A stretch of DNA of 59,970 nucleotides, taken from the IMG/VR virus record IMGVR_UViG_3300030101_003657, positions 1-59,970 of that record, one strand, 5' to 3'. The notes below the pieces were generated by a model. The model made no database searches. It had not been told where the DNA came from and saw nothing but the letters and a program-made list of their open reading frames with translations. This document shows positions 44,301 to 51,584 of this stretch, one piece after another; within the stretch, counting starts at the first letter, position 1; every line of letters begins with the position of its first letter. The stretch comes from a virus. Made by a program: the position numbers and the translations under genes.

Positions 44301-47300
44301 CAAGAAGCGTTGATCTTCAGCTAGACAGAATGGTTGAAGATTATAACCAAGGTGTAATAAGTGAACAGCGTAGAGAGCTTAAGGATTTTACTGGTGCTTC
44401 TAAAATGGATTATTTTAACAATAAACTATTCTTAGGTAAAGATGCTTTTAAACAAATACCATTAAGCGAATCTACATTTGCTGAAGCAAAAAACATGGCT
44501 GAGGTTATAAGAAATGAAGCTACAAAATCTATATTAGATAAAATTAAAAACACACCTTATAGTAAATTAACTCTCACTGGCGTTATTGCTAAACAAAAAA
44601 TTGAAAACGCTAAAGAAATAAAAAAAGTAGAAAGCTCAAATAGAAAAGTTGCTGAACAAGCATCTATGGCTAGTAAAGATATGTCTACTTCTAGAATTGT
44701 AAAAGAGTTAAATAAAAGAGATGAAGCTTTAAGATTAGCTCACAAAGCTAATAAAGTAGTTAAGAAAGCTAGGGTTTTTGATTTTGATGACACAGTTGCT
44801 AGAACTAATAGTAAAGTGTTCGCTACTAGAGGTAATGATAGAAAAGTTTTAACAGCTGAAGAGTTTGCAAAACAAGGAGAAGGATTAGTCAATGAAGGTT
44901 GGAAAATGGATTTTTCAGACTTTAATAGAGTTGTTGAAGGTAAAAAAGGACCTTTGTTTGAAGTTATGAAAAAAATGAAAGAAGCAGCTGGTGATAGAGA
45001 CATGTTTATATTAACAGCTAGAGCTCCTGAATCTGCACCTGCTATCAAAAGATTTTTAGATGCTATGGGTATTAAAATACCTTTAGAAAATATAACTGGT
45101 TTAGGTAATTCAACTGGTAAAGCTAAGGCTGATTGGTTAGTTGGCAAAGCAGCAGAAGGTTATAATGACTTTTATTTTGCCGACGATGCTAAACAGAATG
45201 TTAAAGCCGTTCGTGACGCGTTAGAGGTTTTAGATGTTAAATCTAAAGTTCAACAAGTTTATGCTGCTAGAGATTTATCAGGTGAATTTAATAGAATACT
45301 AGAAGAAAAAACGGGTATAGGTAGAGAAAAAGTATTTTCAGATATTAAAGCTGAAATAAGAGGTAACAAAGCTAAGAAAGTAAAATTCTTTATACCACCG
45401 TCAGCTGAAGACTTCTTAGGTTTATTATATAGTACCTTACCTAAAGGTGAGAAAGGAACTAAAGCTTTAGATTTTTATCAGAAAAACTTATTTGATCCAT
45501 ATACTAGAGCTACTGATAACTTATCTACAGATAGAGTTAATTTAATGGCTGATTTTAAAGCGCTTAAAAAAGAATTAGACGTACCTAAAGATCTTAGAAA
45601 ACAAACTGAATCTGGTTTTACTAACGAACAAGCTGTTAGAGTTTATTTGTGGAATAAAACTGGAATAGAAATACCTGGTTTGTCTAAAAGTGATTTTAAA
45701 GAGTTATATGATATCGTGCAGAAAAATCCTAAACTTCAAGCTTTTGCTGAGCAAATATTAAGCATAACTAAAGGTGATGGTTACTCTGTTCCAGGTCAGC
45801 ATTGGCAAGCTGGAACTATAACAACAGATCTTATAGATGTTTTAAATACCACAAAAAGAGCTAAGTATTTAGAACCTTGGAAAGAAAACATTGATATTAT
45901 TTTTAGTAAAGAAAATATGAACAAGCTTGAAGCTGCTTTTGGTCCTAAATATAGAGAGGCTATGGAGAACATACTTACAAGGATGAAATCTGGCAGCAAT
46001 AGAGTAGCTGGTGGAAATAGGCTAAGCAATCAAGTTTTAGATTACGTAAATCAGTCAACAGGTGTTACAATGTTTTTTAACACCAGATCAGCATTATTAC
46101 AAACTATATCATCTGCTAACTTTATTAATTGGAGTTTTAACAATCCACTTAGAGCAGGGCAAGCTTTTGCTAATCAACCTCAATACTGGAAAGACTTTGT
46201 TGAATTAATGAACTCTGACTATTTAAAAGATAGACGTAATGGTTTAAAATTAAATATATCTGAAAGCGAAATAGCAGATGCTGCCAAAACATCTAAGAAT
46301 AAGGCTAAAGCAGCTATTAGTTATATAATAGAAAAAGGTTATATGCCAACTAGGTTTGCTGATAGTTTTGCTATAGCGTCCGGTGGCGCTATGTTTTATA
46401 GAAATAGAATAAAAGATCTTGTTAAAAAAGGAATGACAGAAGCAAAAGCTAAAGAAATAGCAATGAAAGAGTTTAGACAAGCTTCTGAAAAATCTCAACA
46501 GTCTTCTGATCCAAGTAAGATATCTCAACAACAAGCTGGTGATTTAGGTAGAATAATATTACAATATGTTAATACACCTATGCAATACGCTAGAATCCAA
46601 AAAAGAGATATACAAGATATAATTAATAGAAGACCTATGCAAGGTAAAACATTGGCTCAAAGTAATAGAATTAGACTATCAAGAATAGCTTATTATTCTT
46701 TCTTACAGAATTTAATGTTTAACGCTCTACAACAAGGAGCATTTGCTTTAGGATTTGGAGATGACGACAAAGAGTTGACAGAAAAACAAATGGAAAGTAA
46801 GGCTAAATTTAAACAAGATAAGTTATTTAACACCGTTAATGGTATGCTTGACTCTCAATTAAGAGGATTTGGCTTAGGTGGTGTTACTGTACAAGTTCTC
46901 AAAAACCTAGGTATAGACATATATAAAAGATCTAAAAAAGATAGACCTGAATATGTAGACTCTTGGATAACGTTGTTAGAATTTTCACCTTCTATAAAAA
47001 GCAAGTTATCTAGATTTAAATCAGCAGCTTATCCTTTTGACACTAAAAAACGAAGACAAGAGGTGTTTGATAAAGGATTTAGTTTAGATAATCCAGCTTA
47101 TGAATCCATGGCTAAGGTTATTACAGCTACAACTAATGTTCCACTAGATAGAATGTATAGCAAAATAGACAATCTTAAACATGCAATGGCTGATGAAACC
47201 GAAGCTTGGCAATCTGTTGCTAACGTGTTAGGATGGCCAAGTTGGCAGTTAGAGCAAAGAGAATACACTAATAACGTTGAGTTAACACCTATGCAAAAAG

Positions 47301-47665
47301 AAGTACAAAAGCAAACTAAAGAATACGAAAAATATAAAGAAGCTGAAGGATCAACTGATTACGAAGTTATAAAGAGGTTAAACTCTTCTCAACAAATTAA
47401 AATGTTAAAAGATTTAGGTTATGATAGTTATACAATTAAAAAAGCTAAATCAGAAAAAGACAAAATTAATTTAATAATAAAAGTAAATAGTGGAGAAGAA
47501 ATAAAAATAAATAAAGAAGAAAAAGAAGCTGCTAAATACAAAGCTTTAAGCAAGGCGGAGCAAGTAAGAAAACTAGATAGCTTAGGACTAAGTAAAGCTG
47601 CTATAAGAAAGTTAAAGTATGAAGCAGATAGAGTTAAAAAGCTTTTAAAATTAATGAATAAATAA
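38387..47665 (+). CDS. Giant multidomain virion protein with HExxH and HAD domains (3092 aa)
   Basis: N-terminus has PPADAVELV and PPSDAIEVS repeats and a long charged helical region. Residues about 700-820 are hydrophobic (GEFVPMIIELAAVSLATEG). H1040-E-F-T-H1044 is a zinc-peptidase motif (KAIHEFTHLALDI). A HAD-fold domain spans about 2127-2290 with DFDDT at 2132-2136, a FILTAR strand and FADDAKQNV. The C-terminal third is helical (FNTRSALLQTISSANFINW). This architecture matches large polyvalent internal virion proteins that enter the host with the DNA. Stop is followed by two terminator hairpins. Confidence 0.82.
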   Translation: MEEFRPPADAVELVSNVFIPPSDAIEVSQQDDEKKKKAVTENTANVAAEDQSSTDLLSGNGSSDSQKNKKPIVSREDFKLEEDEFIKKVSENPLLSHLKIQTTFQPGYDQIYVKGSTGEEEFDLDSKWNNSLSSMGPGSTPDPTAGDKEYKRFLDFIEKEIATSSPEAKTLGRKGLAEFQNEDGSYELEHIDYFQKKKIKFNEQEAVKVVEGIENEVEETLANANKMLGLAEDEAGLLPTLNDDQKSKLRRQSYNNYRAQEKVIKDENANIANKAGANITEESFNKIFNAVYDDAYAKANQRSITDYNNYTSKFERSEDFKNNFNDEMLSIGDNRELSELNKKITSSQEAIDNYTDRLENENTTPNERASIQSQLNKAIKNKEDNIKKFEEKSKIFSFSIEGEQNISRLTDASGNWINQTVVDEESRKSLNKLVKSTEQSALIEANVSNPSNPKLSPAENLRNMSDDAVYNLQKAIEVGNERKVFIPFDVSEAGSSSVLEFLPGQKAIWSKMIKIPGVNIKNLTNKSGAELTYSQLAQAGINSEEFEGIIDQFGISLDKDRDLFGDAGLISQKEIDQYKAWEKKYREEKAVATGLWNATNLNQDYGSITKPGDKWYDIPGHLNNLASSTTGTFSERWFDASPSEAKKARGFGSEKGNEADITKELNILKDQYNNSQAVKDGELKSIEFTKDQEKALSSTMYQDVANGVGEFVPMIIELAAVSLATEGAATIPMIASRLSRMAPLTKHLLYGGIEEVKMQALFDMPPTGGAAFYTLGHATRNMFKFSGPLRFLQGAFDKTIKSGVIGAASSEFAHLTEKGFEQLAGDGTSFSNEFNKFYSDQDEVTKRIITNAAVFGLTGVHNLKKLDYSTQRMKFNTLNEISNKIEAIEKDISDRKSNIDKLEKKGGVIIPKELEVKLTPEDIKKYATKEELQKLDQYTSDFYNVNKMFQAEALAKGLDHKKVPLQEFEKNFNNAYTKPINEMLNKLTGGNYNPPEVKFTTDREFFTGNETAKYVSGAGKSKGGVIYFDINKYVPGKAIHEFTHLALDIFHKQNPTAKENMLKKFSEMFKGVDLGEVTGNKNIEGFKGEELMEEVGEAYKPEIIEASTRAGNAKAGEMLKQEEFVTFIAEMLTKPEFYYQNTKKASNILKDMKDYVTNVLQGNGMMEVKAPETAQEMVNLIVNMGENVRQGRQFTNQFEKAFLKDINIEGLYFEQKLSGNPEGKSSFVETKANAKASKDLVESIVEENTRLVGDLKEAIESENLTKQIDIKNDLALNNEPLIQDFVNQKFKPGLGVTRDEFKSGVYSHVFDKVNKTYNPIKNPEYGAYLRQVLFGGGGFGGGRLGDILREIGQKEDLFLKSTEDPNVQRELKNIEQDAPAPVETSKKGDIVVAKELNKRLNNVAEPLVSAIKEKIPTDLKLQEEFLKDKTYKTLKDLAAKETQEMFGIKPKPGNLTKSDVKNAQMFINRNPDLFYSLLPKQHTTKRVNIGTKNEPKFVTRPDKATGVQNVLLDAFYNKGTRKDNLTPWTKKPSSDVKTAEFLELFGITDRNNPNLYKKDSNVSARIKALVEQTGRIITNQTVREVTGATKVGEGRAETMASKELVESLLGAYDLVSKNRILTKADKARLLKTLTKENEKKEIRDLDGARLFAAIERGLKREDIKKVSDLNLDKDIELFEQLTIEDIARREEITPAEVRERYMSEEMASITDGKKLKASMPGTVYRSAEERGKSATFKKAKPYHIALIEEMIPRGSKFSEMPQKYQKMVMSTMGMGDSRGKTNGKSFTFKQYNVAEGNYTGLLEAVYGIKEANLKGKGEPIESFAENINISSPGGGKKKITEAEIKSSSVEEFQKLAGKAILGRGQTSVDKVLNANKESLKRIYNSAKNVVKNAKDPIKALDHIIDLMLAQTNRSIGGIKGLAGIESATMEGMRGSNPELAKELHNEHLTELLTMTKNFGKMMERFINKEQSSRSVDLQLDRMVEDYNQGVISEQRRELKDFTGASKMDYFNNKLFLGKDAFKQIPLSESTFAEAKNMAEVIRNEATKSILDKIKNTPYSKLTLTGVIAKQKIENAKEIKKVESSNRKVAEQASMASKDMSTSRIVKELNKRDEALRLAHKANKVVKKARVFDFDDTVARTNSKVFATRGNDRKVLTAEEFAKQGEGLVNEGWKMDFSDFNRVVEGKKGPLFEVMKKMKEAAGDRDMFILTARAPESAPAIKRFLDAMGIKIPLENITGLGNSTGKAKADWLVGKAAEGYNDFYFADDAKQNVKAVRDALEVLDVKSKVQQVYAARDLSGEFNRILEEKTGIGREKVFSDIKAEIRGNKAKKVKFFIPPSAEDFLGLLYSTLPKGEKGTKALDFYQKNLFDPYTRATDNLSTDRVNLMADFKALKKELDVPKDLRKQTESGFTNEQAVRVYLWNKTGIEIPGLSKSDFKELYDIVQKNPKLQAFAEQILSITKGDGYSVPGQHWQAGTITTDLIDVLNTTKRAKYLEPWKENIDIIFSKENMNKLEAAFGPKYREAMENILTRMKSGSNRVAGGNRLSNQVLDYVNQSTGVTMFFNTRSALLQTISSANFINWSFNNPLRAGQAFANQPQYWKDFVELMNSDYLKDRRNGLKLNISESEIADAAKTSKNKAKAAISYIIEKGYMPTRFADSFAIASGGAMFYRNRIKDLVKKGMTEAKAKEIAMKEFRQASEKSQQSSDPSKISQQQAGDLGRIILQYVNTPMQYARIQKRDIQDIINRRPMQGKTLAQSNRIRLSRIAYYSFLQNLMFNALQQGAFALGFGDDDKELTEKQMESKAKFKQDKLFNTVNGMLDSQLRGFGLGGVTVQVLKNLGIDIYKRSKKDRPEYVDSWITLLEFSPSIKSKLSRFKSAAYPFDTKKRRQEVFDKGFSLDNPAYESMAKVITATTNVPLDRMYSKIDNLKHAMADETEAWQSVANVLGWPSWQLEQREYTNNVELTPMQKEVQKQTKEYEKYKEAEGSTDYEVIKRLNSSQQIKMLKDLGYDSYTIKKAKSEKDKINLIIKVNSGEEIKINKEEKEAAKYKALSKAEQVRKLDSLGLSKAAIRKLKYEADRVKKLLKLMNK

Positions 47666-47700
47666 GGAACAAAAAAACTGGGCACCATACCCAAAGTTCC
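47666..47700 (+). terminator. Compound hairpin directly after the giant virion gene
   Basis: GGAAC (47666-47670) pairs with GTTCC (47696-47700), enclosing a TGGG/CCCA stem. It starts at the base after the stop codon and has no T-run. It probably works with the next hairpin in ending the plus-strand transcript. Confidence 0.65.
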
Positions 47701-47709
47701 TGTAACCAA

Positions 47710-47737
47710 AAAAGGGAGGCCGAAAGACCTCCCTTTT
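47710..47737. terminator. Bidirectional rho-independent terminator between convergent genes
   Basis: AAAAGGGAGG pairs perfectly with CCTCCCTTTT around the loop CCGAAAGA. A-runs and T-runs flank both sides, so the hairpin can stop transcription from both strands. It separates the giant virion gene from the minus-strand ribonucleotide reductase. Confidence 0.93.
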
Positions 47738-47742
47738 ATTAT

Positions 47743-47781
47743 TTAGCAGCTACAACAGTAGCTATTACAATATGGACACAT
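47743..47781 (-). CDS. Cys-rich micro-ORF with CPYC motif (12 aa), uncertain
   Basis: ATG at 47781 reads MCPYCNSYCCSC and stops at 47743-47745, in the gap downstream of the ribonucleotide reductase. CPYC is the glutaredoxin active-site motif and glutaredoxins reduce RNR, but 12 residues cannot fold as one. Upstream frame is open to the RNR stop without an ATG. A metal-binding peptide, a gene remnant and chance are all possible. Confidence 0.2.
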   Translation of the reverse strand: MCPYCNSYCCSC

Positions 47782-47846
47782 AATATTTGTTTTAAGTTGA
47801 TTGATATAGTTGATCTCTACAGACCCCTTCTTGTAATGAGCAGCTG

Positions 47847-49709
47847 TTAAGTAATCTCACAAGCACCACCAGCACAAGCAAGCTCACCACTAAGATCAGT
47901 GTTGTCTTCAGTTTCGAGTACATTTTCTAAATTTATATCAGTTAAGTGTTGTAACATATTTATATATGTTCCTTCATCAATGTCTTCAAAAGGCGCTTGA
48001 GTATAAGTACCACCATCATACGGTAATACAGATAAACCATTATAATGTTTTCTATTATTCCACATCCATTCACCTGCATCTTCCCACTCTCCAGACTCTA
48101 AACTAACAGTAGCAGAAACATTATGAGTGTTAGATCCTTTTCTATGACCAGGTGCAACCCATTCTGTAGCTACCTTTTTTATACGTTCAAGCAATTGAAA
48201 AGGTGACTCAGTTCTAAGTATAGATCCCTCAGGTGCTTTCTGTGGTATACTAATCACAGCGGTATCATGAGGTCTAAAAAATTCATCTTCAACTAATAGT
48301 GGATGTTTTTTAACTAAGTATTTATATATACTTTCGTTTTTACCAACTCTGATCCTACGGACATAATAATCGTTATGCCATGCATGTATACCAGATGATG
48401 TTCCTAGCGCCAGAGATGTAGTCCCTGCAGGCTTTACGGTTGTACATCGCGCTGCAGAATTAATTCCAATCAGCTTCGCGACTCTTGCGTTTTCTTTTTT
48501 TACTACTTGAGCGGCTTTCTTCATGTCGTATCCTAACACCGTGCCAGATCCTATACCCGTCATACTCACACCTATTAAAGCGTCTTTCTCTGTTGTTTGT
48601 TGCCATACTTCTCTTAAATAGTGAAAGTCAGTATACCCTGCTTGTAAAGTGCCTATAAAGGCAGCAGCTTTCACTCTATTGTTTAAATCTTCTTGTGATT
48701 CAATATCACTAGCGTTTACTTCACACAGGTTGCAAAACTGATATGGTCGTAAAGCTATCTCACAGCAAGGGTTTGTACCCCACTCTTTATCATTGTTGAA
48801 ATATATTCCAGGCTCTCCTGCTCCAGATAATTCTACACGTTTCCATAAATCCATAAAAAAATCCTTAGTAATTTTATGTCTCATAAGAACAGCAGAGTTG
48901 TTAGCTCTACCTCTTTGTGGATTTGTTTCCCACCAATTTCCAGATTTTGCTGAGATCATTTCGTCGTCGTCTGCGGAAAACAAACTTATTAAAGCTGCTC
49001 GACGTATCCCACCAGCTAAAACAGCATCTGCTATATGGCATACTATATCGTGTACTTCTAATGTGGAGAGCATATCTGTATCTTCCTTTGAATCTAAGAC
49101 TCCTGTTATTTTTACTATACATTCTTTAAGTGGTTGAGGTCCAGGTGCTTTACCACCAGACGTTACTAACATTGCACCTTTAGGGCGTATATCAGAGTAA
49201 TCAAACTCTATACGTGAACTTCTTTTGTCACCTAAATATGATTTCATTAATACTTTAATAGCATCTGCCCAGCCTTCTATTGAATCACCTATTAAAAACC
49301 TTCTTGTTCTTTTATTGTAAGGTTTATTTATCATTGGTAGTTTATTTACGTGGTGTTGTTGAACTGAGTAACCTACACCAGTGCCACCTAATAATAAAAA
49401 CATCACCTCATTAAACGATTCAACATGGTCAATAGGTAAATAAGCACAATTGTAGACACGATTAGGTGATATTTCAATCGGCTTACCACCAAACTGAAGC
49501 GATCGCATAGATGGTAAAATCTTTTTTTCATAGACCAATTTATATGTTGTTTTAATTTCATCTGTAAGCTCAGGATATTTTTTAATATGCATGTTCATGT
49601 TACGTGTAACTAGTTCGCCCCACGTCTCCCTACGGTTTAATTCAGGAATATATTTTGCATATTTCATGTAGACCGTTATATCACTTAGTATCTTGTTTGA
49701 TAGCTCCAT
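47847..49709 (-). CDS. Ribonucleotide reductase, class II (adenosylcobalamin-dependent) (620 aa)
   Basis: Makes dNTPs from ribonucleotides. Visible features: RRETWGELV near residue 27, KKILPSMRSLQFGGKPIE, an allosteric region with GGTGVGYSVQ, the active-site motif GTNPCCEIALRPYQFCNLCEVN near 320 (N-C-E), PAGTTSLALGTSSG near 430, and the C-terminal redox pair C612-AGGA-C617. The single-chain type with no partner subunit matches monomeric class II enzymes. The start is kept at 49709 because SDITVYMKYAKYIPELNRRETW is conserved. It overlaps the next small gene by 29 nt. Confidence 0.9.
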   Translation of the reverse strand: MELSNKILSDITVYMKYAKYIPELNRRETWGELVTRNMNMHIKKYPELTDEIKTTYKLVYEKKILPSMRSLQFGGKPIEISPNRVYNCAYLPIDHVESFNEVMFLLLGGTGVGYSVQQHHVNKLPMINKPYNKRTRRFLIGDSIEGWADAIKVLMKSYLGDKRSSRIEFDYSDIRPKGAMLVTSGGKAPGPQPLKECIVKITGVLDSKEDTDMLSTLEVHDIVCHIADAVLAGGIRRAALISLFSADDDEMISAKSGNWWETNPQRGRANNSAVLMRHKITKDFFMDLWKRVELSGAGEPGIYFNNDKEWGTNPCCEIALRPYQFCNLCEVNASDIESQEDLNNRVKAAAFIGTLQAGYTDFHYLREVWQQTTEKDALIGVSMTGIGSGTVLGYDMKKAAQVVKKENARVAKLIGINSAARCTTVKPAGTTSLALGTSSGIHAWHNDYYVRRIRVGKNESIYKYLVKKHPLLVEDEFFRPHDTAVISIPQKAPEGSILRTESPFQLLERIKKVATEWVAPGHRKGSNTHNVSATVSLESGEWEDAGEWMWNNRKHYNGLSVLPYDGGTYTQAPFEDIDEGTYINMLQHLTDINLENVLETEDNTDLSGELACAGGACEIT

Positions 49710-49920
49710 TTGCTTTTACTTTTTGCTTTTCTTTAACTTCTTCTTCCATTTTTGTTTTTAACTTTTCAATGGCGTCTTCATATCCGGGTAATAACTTAAC
49801 TGTTTCTAAAGTTCCTACGCCTAGTTCTCTTAAGTGAGATGTTTCATTTATTAATTGCTGCAAAACTCTAGTCATTGCATCAATTTTATTTTTCATTTCC
49901 AGCAAAGTATTTTCTTTCAT
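49681..49920 (-). CDS. Small coiled-coil protein before RNR (79 aa)
   Basis: Starts MKENTLLEMKNKIDAMTRVL and ends in a Glu/Lys-rich tail (KEKQKVKANGAIKQDTK). Almost fully helical with Leu/Ile heptads. Overlaps the reductase start by 29 nt and the 57-aa gene upstream by 35 nt, so it belongs to the same operon. No family recognised; a role with the reductase is only a guess. Confidence 0.65.
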   Translation of the reverse strand: MKENTLLEMKNKIDAMTRVLQQLINETSHLRELGVGTLETVKLLPGYEDAIEKLKTKMEEEVKEKQKVKANGAIKQDTK

Positions 49921-50059
49921 ACTCTAATAATTCTTTTAATTTTAAATAACCTTTATTTTCAACGCTCCACTTAATAAACTTTTCTAGTTTACGCTCTGCA
50001 TATTTTCTTCTAGCTAAGTCTTTCTGTTCCCAAGAATTAAGCTTACGGTTTCGTCGCAT
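49886..50059 (-). CDS. Small Lys/Glu-rich helical protein in an overlapping frame (57 aa)
   Basis: ATG at 50059 to TAA at 49886-49888. The product is MRRNRKLNSWEQKDLARRKY, then AERKLEKFIKWSVENKGYL and a Glu/Leu/Lys-rich end. It overlaps the endonuclease I gene by 46 nt and the next gene by 35 nt, closing an otherwise empty 93-nt gap. Short and basic, helical, no family recognised. Confidence 0.6.
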   Translation of the reverse strand: MRRNRKLNSWEQKDLARRKYAERKLEKFIKWSVENKGYLKLKELLEYERKYFAGNEK

Positions 50060-50457
50060 TCTTTTTGATTTTGAGGTTTGTAGATAATAACTTTAGGTAG
50101 TTTTTTTGAGGCATACATCTTAAAAAGTTTCCAACGTATAGGAAAAGATTCGTTTGGCCTTCCTTTACACTCAATAATGAAGCCTGTTCCTGTAAAATCA
50201 GGTGTATAAGTGACTTTACGTATTGCTTTGCCTCCTCTATTTCTATACTCTCCCTTAGAGTTTGTTTGTCTTTCATAACATTTATTTTTAAAGTCAAATG
50301 AAGGGATTAACTCATAGCTAACCCCTTCATATTTAGCTTTTATTTTTGCGGCTTTTAATGCTTTATACATATAAGCTTCAAGACCTGACTTAAATTCTAT
50401 ACCATCAACAATTACTTTTTTAGACCTTACAGGACCTCTTTTTTTACGTCGTAACAT
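50014..50457 (-). CDS. T7 endonuclease I-like Holliday junction resolvase (147 aa)
   Basis: PD-(D/E)XK nuclease with the endonuclease I motif order: Glu in FKSGLEAYMYKALK (residue about 27), PDF in KVTYTPDFTGTGF near 88, and ECKG in FIIECKGRPNESF near 98. It is the size of T7 gp3 (149). Expected to cleave branched DNA before packaging and degrade host DNA. The basic N-terminus MLRRKKRGPVRSKK suits DNA binding. Confidence 0.88.
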   Translation of the reverse strand: MLRRKKRGPVRSKKVIVDGIEFKSGLEAYMYKALKAAKIKAKYEGVSYELIPSFDFKNKCYERQTNSKGEYRNRGGKAIRKVTYTPDFTGTGFIIECKGRPNESFPIRWKLFKMYASKKLPKVIIYKPQNQKECDETVSLILGNRKT

Positions 50458-50752
50458 CCGTCACGTAATAAGGCAACCCAGCGTTTTTATCGTTAAAATC
50501 TAACTGTGCTGTTGATAGTTTAGGTTGTGATTTATTTTCTAATGATTCTTTAGCAGATTGAATATATAATATTGCATCCATTAACTCCTCTTGAACGTCG
50601 TTAAGATATCCTGCTAGATCTTTATGTCCACCAGTTCTTTCATCGTGTAATGTTTTACCGTATTTTTTATAACCCACATCAGAGCGTGTTACAAATTTAT
50701 CAACAACTCTCTCTACAACAGGGTCTCTAAATTTAATTTCTTTAGTCTTCAT
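50444..50752 (-). CDS. MazG-like nucleotide pyrophosphohydrolase (about 102 aa)
   Basis: The helical core YKKYGKTLHDERTGGHKDLAGYLNDVQEELMDAILYIQ carries EExxD-type acidic residues typical of MazG/all-alpha NTP pyrophosphatases. I choose ATG 50752 (MKTKEIKFRD), which overlaps the preceding gene by 11 nt; ATG 50761 is an alternative. It may hydrolyse non-canonical or excess dNTPs. It overlaps endonuclease I by 14 nt. Confidence 0.65.
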   Translation of the reverse strand: MKTKEIKFRDPVVERVVDKFVTRSDVGYKKYGKTLHDERTGGHKDLAGYLNDVQEELMDAILYIQSAKESLENKSQPKLSTAQLDFNDKNAGLPYYVTDVTT

Positions 50753-51584
50753 CTTTAACAAATGTTCCGTTAATCATTTTACCAGTACGTTTTGATATCA
50801 CCTTGTAAGCCTTGTCTATACAGTTCTCAATAGTAGTTCCGCCTAAGTGAGCTAAGTTAGTTAATACAACAACCATATCGCCAATAGCATCTTCAAACTC
50901 AGCTTGGTCATTTTTTAACACTGCTCTACCAAGCTCACCTGCTTCTTCCATTAATTTGCAGTATTGAGTTTTAGTATCGCCTCCTTTGTATAAGCCTCTT
51001 TCTCCTGCCCAGTCTCTTATTAATTGGAACCTGTCATTATCGACCCAAGCTTTACCATTTTGTTTTATTGGTCTTTCAACTAACTGTCTTATATACTTAG
51101 TATATTCATCAGATGTTTTTCTAGCGTGTACAGGTTTTATTATAGCTTCAAAAAAAGCTTTGTTGTATATGTAAGATCTATTTTTATTAAACATAGATGT
51201 TTTTACATTTTTCATTATCCAGTCTATAGACTCATTGTTTATTGTAAATGTACCATGTATTGTTTCCCATGAGTTACCTAACTCATCCATCAATCTACCT
51301 TTTAATTTGTTTACAGGCACTGGAAATGTACTGGTTTGTTCGGTTGCGTTTATATTCATTTTAAATAATTTATTATATGGTTTAAGGTCTACTTTATAGC
51401 CATAAGACTTTTGAAGTTCTAACTCGCGGCTCGATATATAATCGATGTCTGTGCTTTGATCTAGAACTTCATATTCGTCTGGGTTATAACCTTGTTGTTC
51501 GGTAACCCTGCTATTAAGATTACGTGTAACACCTATTTTTTTACCCGGTATATGGTATAAATAATATACACAATTATTATCCAT
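50742..51584 (-). CDS. GIY-YIG-like plus MazG fusion protein (280 aa)
   Basis: I use ATG 51584 (MDNNCVYYLYHIPG), giving an 8-nt overlap with the upstream gene. Residues 5-75 look like a GIY-YIG nuclease: VYYLYHIPGKKIGVTRNLNSR, then a candidate catalytic Glu in ISSRELELQKSYGY. Residues about 190-270 are MazG: KLMEEAGELGRAVLKNDQAE and DAIGDMVVVLTNLAHLGG. The middle resembles neither. This unusual fusion may couple a nucleotide pyrophosphatase to DNA cleavage or binding. Confidence 0.75.
   Translation of the reverse strand: MDNNCVYYLYHIPGKKIGVTRNLNSRVTEQQGYNPDEYEVLDQSTDIDYISSRELELQKSYGYKVDLKPYNKLFKMNINATEQTSTFPVPVNKLKGRLMDELGNSWETIHGTFTINNESIDWIMKNVKTSMFNKNRSYIYNKAFFEAIIKPVHARKTSDEYTKYIRQLVERPIKQNGKAWVDNDRFQLIRDWAGERGLYKGGDTKTQYCKLMEEAGELGRAVLKNDQAEFEDAIGDMVVVLTNLAHLGGTTIENCIDKAYKVISKRTGKMINGTFVKDED

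Noticed and set aside
44771-44800. Asp-rich motif in the giant protein as an RNA polymerase active site
   Set aside because: The sequence is DFDDT followed by ILTAR and FADD motifs, which is the HAD order, not the DxDxD loop of two-barrel polymerases.
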